A DNA stretch of 64,000 nt from Betaproteobacteria bacterium (lineage in GTDB: Bacteria > Pseudomonadota > Gammaproteobacteria > Burkholderiales > Burkholderiaceae_C), in assembly GCA_947453725.1 (NCBI GenBank), contig CANGHH010000002.1, positions 1-64,000 of the forward strand, read 5' to 3'. Made by a program: the position numbers and the translations under genes. Positions 8,576 to 17,781 of this stretch are shown piece by piece. How positions within the stretch are numbered: position 1 is the first letter of the stretch; every line of letters begins with the position of its first letter. Below the pieces are notes generated by a model. It searched no databases. It had not been told where the DNA came from and worked only from the letters and a program-made list of their open reading frames with translations.

Positions 8576-9098
8576 GTTGGCTCAAGCGTTTCAGCAGCGG
8601 GTCGATCTTGTCGCGCAGCACCTCGGGCGTGATCGGCCCGGTGTGCTTCAGCCGCACCACGCCCTGGCTGTCGATGACGAAGGTCTCGGGCACGCCGTAG
8701 ACGCCGTAGTCGATGCCGATGCGGCCGTCCGGGTCGGTCAGCGACTCCGCGTAGGGGTTGCCGAGCTGGCGCAACCAGGCCGCGCCAGCCTCGTTCCTGT
8801 CCTTGTAGTTCAGGCCGTAGATCGGCACTGGCGAACTGCGCGCGTAGGCCACCCAGAGCGGGTGTTCGTCGCGGCAGGGCGCGCACCACGAGGCCCAGAC
8901 ATTCAGCACCCAGGCCTTGCCGAGCAGGTCTTCGCGCGTCACGCGCTGGTCGGGCTGCGACAGCCGCGCGGCACTGAAGGGCGGCGCGGGCTTGTCGATC
9001 AGCGGGCTGGGCACTTCGCGCGGGTCCAGCTTCAGGCCGAAGGCCAGGAAACCGACCAGCACCAGAAAGCCCAGCAGCGGCAGCAGGTAGCGGTTCAA
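8568..9098 (-). CDS. ccmG: Thiol:disulfide interchange protein CcmG/DsbE
   Basis: A periplasmic membrane-anchored thioredoxin-like protein that reduces the apocytochrome CxxCH cysteines. One N-terminal membrane helix (YLLPLLGFLVLVGFLAFGL) precedes a thioredoxin fold with the active site WASWCAPC and the cis-proline region GVPETFVID. I place the start at TTG 9098: its TTGA overlaps the ccmF stop by 4 bases, and the resulting 176 residues fit the family. Starts further upstream would add about 50 residues read out of frame over ccmF. The 3' end overlaps ccmH by 8 bases. Confidence 0.93.
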   Translation of the reverse strand: MNRYLLPLLGFLVLVGFLAFGLKLDPREVPSPLIDKPAPPFSAARLSQPDQRVTREDLLGKAWVLNVWASWCAPCRDEHPLWVAYARSSPVPIYGLNYKDRNEAGAAWLRQLGNPYAESLTDPDGRIGIDYGVYGVPETFVIDSQGVVRLKHTGPITPEVLRDKIDPLLKRLSQHG

Positions 9099-11071
9099 GC
9101 GGCGGCCTCCTGCGTGCGCGCGGCAGCGGCGGTCTTCTTCACACGGTAGCGGCGGTCGCTCATCGCCAGCAGGCCGCCGGCCATCATCATCAGGCAGCCG
9201 CCCCAGACCCAGACGATGAAGGGCTTGTACTGGACGCGCACGATCCACTCGCCGCTGGGCAACTGCTCGCCCATCGAGATGTAGAGGTCGCGCAGCGGGT
9301 TGCTGTCCACGGCGGCCTCGGTCATCGGGTTCTGCTGCACGCGGTAGATGCGCTTTTCCGGCAACAGCGTGGCCAGCAGCTTGTCGCCCTTGCTGACTTC
9401 GATGCTGCCCTGGGTGGCCAGGTAGTTCGGGCCTTTCACATCACGCAGCCCGGTCATCTTGAAGCGGTAGCCCGCGATCTCGGTGCTGTCGCCGGGGCCC
9501 ATCTTGACATCGCGCTCGGTCTCGTAGGTCTTGACCATCGCCACGCCGAAAGCGAAGGCCGCCACGCCGAGGTGGGCGGCCAGCATGCCCCACATCGCCA
9601 GCGGGATCTGGCCCGCGCGGTGGCCGATCTGCCGGAAGCTGCCGCCGGCCGGCAGCAGGCGCTCCTTCAGATCGACGCCCAGCGAGGCGACGATCCAGAA
9701 GGCCATCAGCAGGCCGCCGGTGGTCAGCAGCGCGATGCGGCCAGCCCAGGCGCCGACGCCCAGCGCGGCCACCAGCGCCAGCACCAGCGCCGGGCTCAGG
9801 CGCCTGACCAGCGGCCCGATCTCGTCGGTCTTCCAGCGCGTCAGCGGACCGATGCCCATGACGAAGACCAGCGGCGCCATCAGCAGCGCGAAGACGGTGT
9901 CGAAGTAGGGCGGGCCGACGCTGATCTTGCCCATGCCCAGCGCGTCCAGGAACAGCGGGTAGAGCGTGCCGAGCAGCACCGCGCCACAGGCCACCACCAG
10001 CATCATGTTGTTGACCAGGAGCAGCGATTCGCGTGACAGCAGGCCGAAGCGCTGGCCGAGGCCGACCTTGGGCGCGCGCCAGGCGAACAGCGCCAGGCTG
10101 CTGCCGATCACGACGACCAGGAAGCCGAGGATGAACAGGCCGCGCCGCGGGTCGGTCGCGAAGGCATGCACCGAGCTGAGGACGCCCGAGCGAACCAGGA
10201 AGGTGCCCAGCAGCGACAGCGAGAAGGCCATGATCGCCAGCCACACGGTCCAGACCTTGAAGCCGCCGCGCTTTTCACTGACCGCCAGCGAGTGGATCAG
10301 CGCCGTGCCGGCCAGCCAGGGCATGAAGGAGGCGTTCTCCACCGGGTCCCAGAACCACCAGCCGCCCCAGCCCAGTTCGTTGTAGGCCCACCAGCTGCCC
10401 AGGCCGATGCCGAAGGTCAGGAAGACCCAGGCGGCGGTGGTCCACGGGCGGGTCCAGCGCGCCCAGGCCGCGTCGAGGTTGCCGCCCAGCAGCGCCGCGA
10501 TGGCAAACGCAAAGGCCACGCTGAAACCGACATAGCCCATGTAGAGCATCGGCGGGTGGATGACCATGCCCGGGTCCTGCAGCAGCGGGTTCAGGTCGCG
10601 GCCGTCGGCGGCGGCCGGGATCAGCCGGTCGAAGGGGTTGGACGTCAGCAGCATGAAGAGCAGGAAGCCGACCGCCACCAGGCCCATGACCGCCAGGATG
10701 CGGGCCGCAAAAGGCAGCGGCAGGCGGGCACTGAAGCGCGCCACGGACACCGTCCAGATGTTCAGCATCAGCAGCCACAGCAGCAGCGAGCCTTCATGCC
10801 CGCCCCAGACCGCAGCCAGCCGATAGGGCAGCGGCAAGGCCGAATTGGAGTTGCTGGCGACGTAGAGCACCGAGAAGTCGTTGCGCACGAAGGAAGCCGC
10901 CAGCAGCACGAAGGCGATGCCGATGAACAGCGCCTGCCAGTGCGCCAGCGGCCGTGCCAGCACCATCCAGCCGGGCTGGCCGCGCTGTGCGCCGACCAGT
11001 GGCAGCACGCCCTGGGCCAGCGCGACGGCCAGCGCGAAGAACAGGCAGAGGTGACCGATTTCAGGAATCAT
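9095..11071 (-). CDS. ccmF: Heme lyase subunit CcmF
   Basis: A 658-residue polytopic membrane protein. It carries the tryptophan-rich WWD segment WGGWWFWDPVENASFMPWL, conserved histidines such as VWGGHEGS and VIHPPMLY, and the large periplasmic loop before the last helix. CcmF takes heme from CcmE and, with CcmH/I, attaches it to apocytochromes. It lies between ccmE (9-base gap) and ccmG (4-base overlap). Length and motifs are normal. Confidence 0.97.
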   Translation of the reverse strand: MIPEIGHLCLFFALAVALAQGVLPLVGAQRGQPGWMVLARPLAHWQALFIGIAFVLLAASFVRNDFSVLYVASNSNSALPLPYRLAAVWGGHEGSLLLWLLMLNIWTVSVARFSARLPLPFAARILAVMGLVAVGFLLFMLLTSNPFDRLIPAAADGRDLNPLLQDPGMVIHPPMLYMGYVGFSVAFAFAIAALLGGNLDAAWARWTRPWTTAAWVFLTFGIGLGSWWAYNELGWGGWWFWDPVENASFMPWLAGTALIHSLAVSEKRGGFKVWTVWLAIMAFSLSLLGTFLVRSGVLSSVHAFATDPRRGLFILGFLVVVIGSSLALFAWRAPKVGLGQRFGLLSRESLLLVNNMMLVVACGAVLLGTLYPLFLDALGMGKISVGPPYFDTVFALLMAPLVFVMGIGPLTRWKTDEIGPLVRRLSPALVLALVAALGVGAWAGRIALLTTGGLLMAFWIVASLGVDLKERLLPAGGSFRQIGHRAGQIPLAMWGMLAAHLGVAAFAFGVAMVKTYETERDVKMGPGDSTEIAGYRFKMTGLRDVKGPNYLATQGSIEVSKGDKLLATLLPEKRIYRVQQNPMTEAAVDSNPLRDLYISMGEQLPSGEWIVRVQYKPFIVWVWGGCLMMMAGGLLAMSDRRYRVKKTAAAARTQEAAA

Positions 11072-11080
11072 GTTGGGGAC

Positions 11081-11527
11081 TCATCTCGCCGCTTGCACCA
11101 GGGCCTTGGCCTTGGCGGCGCGTTGCATCGCGTCGGCGGCTTCAGGGGGCATGTAGTTCTCGTCGTGCTTGGCCAGCACCTCACGGGCCACGAAGACACC
11201 GTCGGCGCCGAGCTGGCCCTGGGCGACCACGCCTTTGCCTTCCTTGAAAAGGTCCGGCAGGATGCCCTCGTAGCGCACCGGCACGGTCTTGCTGGTGTCG
11301 GTGACGGTGAAGCGCACGGTCACCCCGTCACGCGCCACGGTGCCGGCCTCGACCAGACCGCCGACGCGGAAGGTGCGGCCCACCGGCGCTTCCTTGGCCG
11401 CGATCTGCGTCGGCGTGTAGGAAAACTGGATGTTGCTGTTGAAGGCGTTGAGGATCAACCCGATACCCGCCCCGACCACGGCCAGCAAGCCCAGCGCGAT
11501 CGCGACTTTCTTGTGGCGGGGCTTCAT
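11081..11527 (-). CDS. ccmE: Heme chaperone CcmE
   Basis: A 148-residue periplasmic heme carrier. It has an N-terminal membrane anchor ([20 protein letters not shown]), an OB-fold core and the heme-binding motif [10 protein letters not shown], whose histidine forms the covalent bond to heme. It overlaps the end of ccmD by 4 bases. The length matches the family. Confidence 0.97.
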   Translation of the reverse strand: MKPRHKKVAIALGLLAVVGAGIGLILNAFNSNIQFSYTPTQIAAKEAPVGRTFRVGGLVEAGTVARDGVTVRFTVTDTSKTVPVRYEGILPDLFKEGKGVVAQGQLGADGVFVAREVLAKHDENYMPPEAADAMQRAAKAKALVQAAR

Positions 11528-11700
11528 GCGAACGCGCCCTCAGCGTCTTGCGTGCCGGCCTCCGCCAGCGCCCGTCGGCGGCGCTGCACGACCAGCAAGG
11601 GCTCGGTCAGCATCAGCGCCAGCGCCATGCCGTAGGAGCCCCACACATAGAGGCCGTAGCCGCCCATGTGGACGAAGTCGGCGAATGAATTCCAGTGCAT
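11524..11700 (-). CDS. ccmD: Small membrane protein CcmD
   Basis: A 58-residue protein starting at ATG 11700 and ending 4 bases inside ccmE. It has one membrane helix ([20 protein letters not shown]) and a basic tail with four arginines, as in CcmD. CcmD helps release holo-CcmE from the CcmABC complex. Size, helix and place between ccmC and ccmE all agree. Confidence 0.92.
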   Translation of the reverse strand: MHWNSFADFVHMGGYGLYVWGSYGMALALMLTEPLLVVQRRRRALAEAGTQDAEGAFA

Positions 11701-11711
11701 CGTGTGTCGTC

Positions 11712-12470
11712 CTAAGGGTGAGCCGGCGGCGCCGCGAGGGCGCGCACCCAATCGGTGTCGCTCTCCCGCTCGAGCACGATGGCCCGTGCGCGGGTGAAGA
11801 CGACCGCGAAACTGTAGGCCCAGAAGGCGAAGGTCATGACCAGCATGGCTATCAGCATCGTGGCGGCCATCTTGGGCGCGCTGGTGGTGCTGATGGTGGC
11901 GCCCTGGTGCAGGGTGTTCCACCAGACCACCGAGAAGCGGATCACCGGGATGTTGACCGCGCCGACCAGGGCCAGCAGCGCCCCGGCGTTGGCTGCGCGG
12001 CGTTCGTCGTCGATGGCCTCGGTCAGCGCAATGTAGCCGACGTAGAGCAGCAGCAGGATGAATTCGGTGGTGATGCGGGCGTCCCACACCCACCAGGTGC
12101 CCCAGGTCGGCTTGCCCCAGAAGGCGCCGGTCCACAGCGCCAGGAAGGTGAACATCGCGCCGGTCGGTGCCAGGGCCCGAGCGTACATCGATGCCAGCCG
12201 GGTGTTGAAGGCCCAGCCCAGCACCGCGAAGAAGGCCATCACGCCATAGATCACCATCGACATCCAGGCCGCGGGCACGTGGATGAAGATGATCCGGTAG
12301 GCGTCGCCCTGCTGGAAGTCGCTGGGGGCGATGCCGAAGCCGATGAACAGGCCGACGGCCGACAGCAGCACCGTGGCGGCCCAGAACCAGGGCACCAGCT
12401 GGCCGGCCAGCGCATAGAAGCGCGACGGGGCGGCGTAGGTCGACCAGCGCAGGCTGGGTTTGCGGCTCAT
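11712..12470 (-). CDS. ccmC: Heme exporter/CcmE-loading protein CcmC
   Basis: A 252-residue membrane protein with six predicted helices and the WWD-type segment WGTWWVWDARITTEF, flanked by the histidines in IFIHVPAAW and NTLHQGATI. CcmC holds heme at the outer face and attaches it to CcmE. I chose ATG 12470 because the conserved N-terminus starts there; 25 residues upstream in frame look non-coding. It sits 28 bases after ccmB and 11 bases before ccmD. Confidence 0.95.
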   Translation of the reverse strand: MSRKPSLRWSTYAAPSRFYALAGQLVPWFWAATVLLSAVGLFIGFGIAPSDFQQGDAYRIIFIHVPAAWMSMVIYGVMAFFAVLGWAFNTRLASMYARALAPTGAMFTFLALWTGAFWGKPTWGTWWVWDARITTEFILLLLYVGYIALTEAIDDERRAANAGALLALVGAVNIPVIRFSVVWWNTLHQGATISTTSAPKMAATMLIAMLVMTFAFWAYSFAVVFTRARAIVLERESDTDWVRALAAPPAHP

Positions 12471-12498
12471 GCGAAGGTTTCCAACATCGGTCTGGCCA

Positions 12499-13194
12499 TC
12501 AATCGAGTGAAATGCGCAGGGCGGCGGCCGTGGCCCAGGGCGCACCCAGCGCGGTGAAGATCAGGATCGCGCCCATCAGCGAGAAGTGGGCGCGCGGCGA
12601 CAAGGCGGCTTCGACCGCGGCCACCGCACCGGTGCCGAAGATCAGTGTCGGAATCGTCAAGGGCAGCACCAGCAGGAAGACCAGCGCGCCGCCGCTGCGC
12701 AGGCCCAGCGTCAGCGCCCCGCCCAAAGCGCCCAGCAGGCTGAGCACCGGCGTGCCGACCAGCAAGGTGGCGACCAGCGTGGCGATGGCCGGCGCGCTCA
12801 TGTCGAAGGCAATCCCCAGCAGCGGCGCGGCCAGCACCAGCGGCAGCCCGGTGCTGAGCCAGTGCGCGCAGACCTTGCCCACCACCAGCAGCACCAGCGC
12901 TTGCGGCGCCAGCAGCAGCTGTTCCAGCGAACCGTCGTGCTCGTCGCTGGCAAACATCTGCGTCACCGACAGCATCGCCGCCAGCAGCGCGCAGACCCAG
13001 ACCACGCCCGGCGCGATCTGCCGCAGCATCTGCGGCTCGGGGCCCACGCCCAGCGGAAACAGGCCGGCTGCCGCGATGAAGAAGCCCAGCGGCAGCAGCG
13101 CCTCGACCCGCCGTCGGCGCGCCAGCAGCAGGTCGCGCCGGGTCAGCGTCCAGATCGGCGCCCACAGCGCCACGCTGCCCGCCGGCTGGCTCAT
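12499..13194 (-). CDS. ccmB: Heme ABC exporter permease CcmB
   Basis: A 231-residue integral membrane protein with the CcmB N-terminus (WTLTRRDLLLARRRR) and the FASDEHDGSLEQLLL motif. It has six hydrophobic segments. Its partner ATPase ccmA is normally directly upstream but here lies about 5 kb away at 18395-19027, with the four-gene mtr set in between. An own promoter may lie in the 149-base gap upstream. Confidence 0.95.
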   Translation of the reverse strand: MSQPAGSVALWAPIWTLTRRDLLLARRRRVEALLPLGFFIAAAGLFPLGVGPEPQMLRQIAPGVVWVCALLAAMLSVTQMFASDEHDGSLEQLLLAPQALVLLVVGKVCAHWLSTGLPLVLAAPLLGIAFDMSAPAIATLVATLLVGTPVLSLLGALGGALTLGLRSGGALVFLLVLPLTIPTLIFGTGAVAAVEAALSPRAHFSLMGAILIFTALGAPWATAAALRISLD

Positions 13195-13242
13195 GCTCGG
13201 CGCCCATGCGTGCCGTCGGCGAGGAAGGAAAGGGGATCAGTC

Positions 13243-13261
13243 ATCTGCGGCGCAGATTGTA
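13243..13261 (-). promoter_or_regulatory. Possible ccmB promoter with palindrome
   Basis: On the minus strand a TACAAT box (13261-13256) lies about 60 bases upstream of ccmB. TTGCCC (13282-13277) precedes it at 15 bases, a short spacing that weakens the case. A perfect 15-base palindrome (ATCTGC, GGC, GCAGAT; 13243-13257) overlaps the downstream edge of the box and could be an operator. Confidence 0.35.
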
Positions 13262-13343
13262 GGGAAGCGCCGGACAGGGCAAGGCAAAAGCCCTGCAGCA
13301 GGCCAGCCACCCCCCGGATGGCGCGCCAACCGACCCGGCTGGT

Positions 13344-13997
13344 TCAGCCGGCCGGCACGCCCGGCAACTGCGTCGCCGAGCCTTCCTCGTCCGGGTCGCG
13401 GTACTCCTTGGGCAGGTGGTGGGCGATGCCCTTGTGGCAGTCGATGCAGGTCTTGCCCTCCTTCTGCGCGCCCATGTGCTTCTTGTAGATGCTCTGCTTC
13501 TGCTTCTCGCCACTCATGGTGTCGAAGTCGTGGCAATTGCGGCATTCACGCGAACCGCTCTCGGCCATGCGCTTCCACTCGTGGCCAGCCAGTTCCATGC
13601 GCTTGGCTTCGAACTTCTCGGGGGTATCGATGCTGCCGGTGATCTTGCCCCAGACCTCGAAAGCTGCCTTGGCCTTGCGCAGCATCTTCGGCCCCCAGCT
13701 GTGCGGCACATGGCAATCGGAACAGATGGCGCGCACGCCGCTGCGGTTCTTGAAGTGGATGGTGTCCTGGTACTCGACGTAGACCGTGTCGCGCATCTCG
13801 TGGCAACTGGTGCAGAAGGCCAGCGTGTTGGTGGCTTCCATGCCCGTGTTGAAGGCGCCCCAGAACAGGATGCCGCCGACGAAGCCCACCACCAGCAAGG
13901 TCAGCAACGACCATTTGGCATTCGGGCGCCGAACGAACTGCCACAAGCGCTTGATCTTGCCGGGTGGGCTTGCCGTTGCCTGTGCTTCGTCAGCCAT
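13344..13997 (-). CDS. Tetraheme NapC/NirT/CymA-type quinol dehydrogenase cytochrome
   Basis: A 217-residue inner-membrane protein with one N-terminal helix (residues about 30-50) and four heme sites: CTSCH at 62, CSDCH at 92, CRNCH at 152 and CIDCH at 184. The C-terminal GKTCIDCHKGIAHHLP is typical of the NapC/CymA family. Such proteins oxidise quinol and pass electrons to periplasmic partners. Beside mtrA and mtrB it is most likely the CymA-like feeder of the conduit. The start ATG 13997 has the ribosome site GGAGAG a few bases upstream. It lies 33 bases after the mtrB stop. Confidence 0.9.
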   Translation of the reverse strand: MADEAQATASPPGKIKRLWQFVRRPNAKWSLLTLLVVGFVGGILFWGAFNTGMEATNTLAFCTSCHEMRDTVYVEYQDTIHFKNRSGVRAICSDCHVPHSWGPKMLRKAKAAFEVWGKITGSIDTPEKFEAKRMELAGHEWKRMAESGSRECRNCHDFDTMSGEKQKQSIYKKHMGAQKEGKTCIDCHKGIAHHLPKEYRDPDEEGSATQLPGVPAG

Positions 13998-14030
13998 CGA
14001 TCTCTCCAAAGGTTCCAGGGTGCCCCGCGC

Positions 14031-16685
14031 TCAGCGGAAGCTGACCAGGTAGGCCAGGCTGACCGTGTGCACGGTGTAGCTGGGCGCCTGCTCGAACGTG
14101 GGCAGCACGCCGGCCAGACCGCCGGCCTGCAGGCCGTCATAGGCCCAGTCGCTCGAGCGCATGTGCTGGTAGAGATAAGCCACGCGCAGGCTGCGTGTTT
14201 CGTCCAGTCGCCAGCGCGCGCCGGCCCTCAATTCCACCGTCTTGGTGGTGATGTCGGGCAGCGGCGTGGCCGCGATGTAGAAGGCCGCCACCGTGCCGGC
14301 CGCGGCACCGGCCACTGCCAGCGGGTTGTTGGCGTAGTTGCCGCCGTTGGTCGCGTTGCCGGTGCGGGCGTCGCTCAGCGACAGGCCGCCGTTGAGGTCC
14401 AGCTTGCCGCCCAGCAGGTTCTTCCGGGTGGCTGCCAGGCCCAGCGTGGTGACGCGGTCGTGGTTCTCGGCCGTCCAGTCCAGACAGGGGTCGATCTTGT
14501 TGCTGGCATTGCGCAGCGCGATGGTGCCGTAGCAGCCGCCGCTGATGGCGGTGAAGCCATTCACATTGACCGCCGTGCTGTTGGCCGTGTAGGTGTTGCC
14601 GGCGCTGCGCGAGCGCTGGTCTTCCACTGTGGCGTAGGCGGCCAGGGTGAAGTTATCGCTCGCTGCATAGCTGGCGTCGAGGTTGGCGGCCCAGCCCTTG
14701 GCCTGCTGCAGGCCGTAGACCGAATGCCCGTAGTTGTCGCGGTTGACGTCGACACCGGCCTGCACCGTGAAGGCCTCGGCGGCCTGCCAGCTCAGCGACG
14801 AGCGCAGCTTGTCGCGCGTGCGGTCGGCCATGTTGTAGCGCCGCATGCCGATGAGCTCGCTGATGCGGTTCTGGTTGGCATACAGGGCGTTGGGCAGCGC
14901 GTTGTTGTTGGCGAAGAAGAAGGCCGCCGCCGTGCCCGCCGTCGGCAGCGGGTTCAGGCCCAGCACCGGGCCGTAGCCGCTGTAGCCCAGGCCGGTCATC
15001 GTGCCGTAGGCGGTGCTGCCACCCGGCGCGCCAGTGGGCGAGACATTGGCCATCGGCACCACGGCCAGGAAGGCGTTCTCGTTGTAGTCCACGGTGCGGT
15101 CGGCGCGCGACACGCCGAGCCGGCCGCTCAGCGTGTCCAGCGCGCTGAACTGGTACTCGCCGCGCAGGCTGTGTTCCTTAGCGGTGTTGGCGTCAGCGCA
15201 GGCGATCCAGCTGCCGGTGCAGCCCCGCGTGATCTTGTTCGCCTCGTAGCCGGCGCGCAGCACATGGCCCGTGACGATGGTGAAGTCGGCGTCCAGATTG
15301 GCCTGCGTCAGCTTCTTGCTGTAGGCGCGGTTGGCGTTGATGTTGGCGTTCGAACCCAGGCCCAGCGTCGGGTAGGCGGCGGTGAACACCGAAGTGCCGC
15401 TCTTCAGTTCGCCGGCGTCGTAGAAGGCGTAGTTGTTGACCGGCGTCTGGTTGTCGCGGTCGTCGACCTTCGCGGCGGCGGCCAGGTTCAAGCCGCTGAC
15501 CGGGCGCGAGCTGAGCTTCAGGCTGGCGGCCTTGGTGACCACCAGGCCGTGCAGCGAGGCCGTCGGGACCAGCGGCGTGCTGGCGTCGGTCAGGAAAGCC
15601 TGGTCCTGGGTGTTGCGGCCGTAGCTCAGGCTGCCGGCCAGCCGCGTCGTGGACGTGAAGCGGACGTTGGCGTTGACGCCGAACTGGTGCAGCGCGTTGC
15701 TGGGCGCCGAACTCATCGTCTGCAGGTTGTTGGCGCTGCCGGGCGTGGACCAGTTGCCCCAGGTCATGCCGCTGACGTTGTTCGTCAGCGCCGACAGGCT
15801 GTAGTGGGTCTGGACCACCAGCTGGTCGCCGGTGTAGTTCAGACCGAGCATCACCTGGTCGTGGTTCTGGTCGATCAGGTCGGGGATGATGGTCGAGGTG
15901 TCGCCGCCGGTGAAGCGCGTGACCGTGCCCATCGCTTTCAGGCCCAGCCGGTCTTCGTGCTTCATGCTGGCGGTGGCGTCCCAGCGGCTGCCGAAGTTGA
16001 CCATCGCGTTGAAGGTGAAGGCCGTGCGCTTGGTGCCCAGCGGCACGCTGTTGAACAAGGGTAGATCGCTAGCCTGCATGGCGGCGGCCTGGGCCAGCAT
16101 GGCGGCCGTCGGTGCGGTCGAGACGCCGGTGACCAGCGCGTTCGAATTCGTCACGTCGGTCGAGAAACCGCGGGCGTTGGCCGCGGTGGTGCTGACGCGC
16201 GGCACCACCGGCACGATCCAGGTCGATGGCAGGGTCAGCCGGTTGGTGCCGGCGCCCAGCAAGGGCGTCTGGTAGCTGTCGGCCTTGTTGCGCTGGAATT
16301 CTTCGTAGCTGATGCTGATGCGGCCCTGGCCTTGCAGCGATTGCTCGATGCCCAGGCTGCGGTTGTCGGTGCCCAGGTCCAGACCCCAGATGCGCCAGCG
16401 GGTCACATCGTTGCTGTCGTAGCTGCCGCCACCGCGCAGGTCGAAGCTGCCGATGAAGAAGCTGCCCTTGCGCTTGATGCCGTCGTATTCGTGGGCCTTG
16501 GCCGAGGCATCGCTGGTGTTGCCGATGCCGACTTCGACCACCGAAGCGGGCTGGGTCAGCGCCGCGACGGCGGCGTCTTCGGCCTGGGCAGCCTGCAGGC
16601 CGCCGAGCAGCCCCAGCGTCAGCAGGGCGCCGCGCACGGCGGCCACCGAAGTCCGCAGGGCAGGTTTGTGTGTCGAGACTCGCAT
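14031..16685 (-). CDS. mtrB: MtrB/PioB-family outer-membrane beta-barrel
   Basis: An 884-residue exported protein from ATG 16685, with AGGAG upstream and a signal peptide ending near LQAAQA. The mature part is a long series of amphipathic strands with alternating aromatic residues, typical of the MtrB/PioB/MtoB decaheme-associated porins. In this family the barrel sheathes the MtrA decaheme and makes an electron wire through the outer membrane. The N-terminal CxxC known from Shewanella MtrB is not present. Four scattered cysteines occur instead: two near GCTGSWIAC and one each near GGCYG and DPCLD. The protein ends in VSFR rather than with a terminal Phe. It follows mtrA by 25 bases. Confidence 0.88.
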   Translation of the reverse strand: MRVSTHKPALRTSVAAVRGALLTLGLLGGLQAAQAEDAAVAALTQPASVVEVGIGNTSDASAKAHEYDGIKRKGSFFIGSFDLRGGGSYDSNDVTRWRIWGLDLGTDNRSLGIEQSLQGQGRISISYEEFQRNKADSYQTPLLGAGTNRLTLPSTWIVPVVPRVSTTAANARGFSTDVTNSNALVTGVSTAPTAAMLAQAAAMQASDLPLFNSVPLGTKRTAFTFNAMVNFGSRWDATASMKHEDRLGLKAMGTVTRFTGGDTSTIIPDLIDQNHDQVMLGLNYTGDQLVVQTHYSLSALTNNVSGMTWGNWSTPGSANNLQTMSSAPSNALHQFGVNANVRFTSTTRLAGSLSYGRNTQDQAFLTDASTPLVPTASLHGLVVTKAASLKLSSRPVSGLNLAAAAKVDDRDNQTPVNNYAFYDAGELKSGTSVFTAAYPTLGLGSNANINANRAYSKKLTQANLDADFTIVTGHVLRAGYEANKITRGCTGSWIACADANTAKEHSLRGEYQFSALDTLSGRLGVSRADRTVDYNENAFLAVVPMANVSPTGAPGGSTAYGTMTGLGYSGYGPVLGLNPLPTAGTAAAFFFANNNALPNALYANQNRISELIGMRRYNMADRTRDKLRSSLSWQAAEAFTVQAGVDVNRDNYGHSVYGLQQAKGWAANLDASYAASDNFTLAAYATVEDQRSRSAGNTYTANSTAVNVNGFTAISGGCYGTIALRNASNKIDPCLDWTAENHDRVTTLGLAATRKNLLGGKLDLNGGLSLSDARTGNATNGGNYANNPLAVAGAAAGTVAAFYIAATPLPDITTKTVELRAGARWRLDETRSLRVAYLYQHMRSSDWAYDGLQAGGLAGVLPTFEQAPSYTVHTVSLAYLVSFR

Positions 16686-16710
16686 GGTTGTTCTCCTGGC
16701 TTCCTGGCGG

Positions 16711-17715
16711 CTAGCGTTGGAACTTCGAACCGGCCGGGTGGTTGGACCCGTGGACCAGCACATGGCAATTCAGGCAGGCCTTGCCGGCCAGCTGGGCGCG
16801 GGCTGCGGCGTTGGCCAGCGGGTTGATGCCGTTCAACGTGGTGACGTTGCCGCCGGCCAGGTTGGCGCCGCTGTTGATCTGCGCGCCGTGGTCACCGCTG
16901 TGGCATTGCTGGCAGAGCATCGGCGCGCGGGCCTTCAGCAGCGGCGCGTTGGTGCTGCCGTGCGGCGTGTGGCAGGTGGTGCAGTCGTCGGCGACGGGGC
17001 CGTGTTCCCACAGGAAGGGGCCGCGCTTCTCGGCGTGGCAGCTGGTGCAGGTCTCGGTCACCGAGTTCTTCACCAGCAGCTTCGGACCGGTGCTGCCGTG
17101 CGGGTTGTGGCAGTCGCTGCAGGCCATCTTGCCGGCGGCCAGCGGGTGGGTCGAGACGCGGTGCGTCTGCGCCCGCTCGGTCTTGTGGCAAGCGAAGCAG
17201 GTTTCGGGCTGCGTGACCTTGCCCAGGACCGGGTCGCTCTTCACGTGCACCGCGTGGCACGACGAGCAGGGCACGCCGCGCGCCTGGTGCTGGCTGCCAT
17301 CCCAGTGCACGCGCTTGCCACCCTGGTGGCAGGTCGCGCAGGTCTCGGCCTGCACGTCGGCGCTGGTGGTGTGGTTGCCCACGGCGCTGGGCTTGAAGAC
17401 GATTTCCGGTGCCGGCCGGCTGGCGCTGGCGATGCCGGTGCCGCCCTTGACGTGCTGCGTGCTCTCGCCGTGGCAGGACTGGCAGCTGGGCGTGCGGGCA
17501 TCGGCCTTCACGCCGTGGCGCGTCTGGTAGATCGACAGGATGGCCTTGTTGTCGTTCTCGTCGTGGCATCCGGTGCACACGGCGTCTTTCTTCAGTGCCT
17601 GGGCGGCAGGACCGTCCGAGGGCGGTGTCTCTGCCGCCCGGACCGGCAACGCCAGGCCCAGCACCAAGTTCAGGGCGAGCACCGCCCTGACGCACATCCG
17701 CGTCATTGTTTTCAT
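16711..17715 (-). CDS. mtrA: Decaheme cytochrome, MtrA/DmsE/PioA family
   Basis: A 334-residue exported protein with exactly ten CxxCH sites (CTGCH, CQSCH, CATCH, CSSCH, CFACH, CSDCH, CTSCH, CTTCH, CQQCH, CLNCH). Number, spacing and length fit the MtrA/PioA/DmsE decahemes. It should sit inside the MtrB barrel and carry electrons between periplasm and cell surface. I favour ATG 17715 because AGGAG lies 6 bases upstream; ATG 17721 would be almost on top of that ribosome site. The operon order is monoheme cytochrome, mtrA, mtrB, cymA-like. Direction (Fe(II) oxidation or metal reduction) cannot be told from sequence. Confidence 0.93.
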   Translation of the reverse strand: MKTMTRMCVRAVLALNLVLGLALPVRAAETPPSDGPAAQALKKDAVCTGCHDENDNKAILSIYQTRHGVKADARTPSCQSCHGESTQHVKGGTGIASASRPAPEIVFKPSAVGNHTTSADVQAETCATCHQGGKRVHWDGSQHQARGVPCSSCHAVHVKSDPVLGKVTQPETCFACHKTERAQTHRVSTHPLAAGKMACSDCHNPHGSTGPKLLVKNSVTETCTSCHAEKRGPFLWEHGPVADDCTTCHTPHGSTNAPLLKARAPMLCQQCHSGDHGAQINSGANLAGGNVTTLNGINPLANAAARAQLAGKACLNCHVLVHGSNHPAGSKFQR

Positions 17716-17781
17716 CGTCATCTCCTGGGTGCCGGGGTCAGCCCGGGCCGAGCCGGCGCGAGCCGGCGGGTGCAGCGCCGC

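Noticed and set aside
13416..16064. An 882-codon plus-strand open frame over cymA and mtrB
   Set aside because: It spans two well-supported minus-strand genes and their gap, and its translation is low-complexity Val/Arg/Ala with no recognisable domain.
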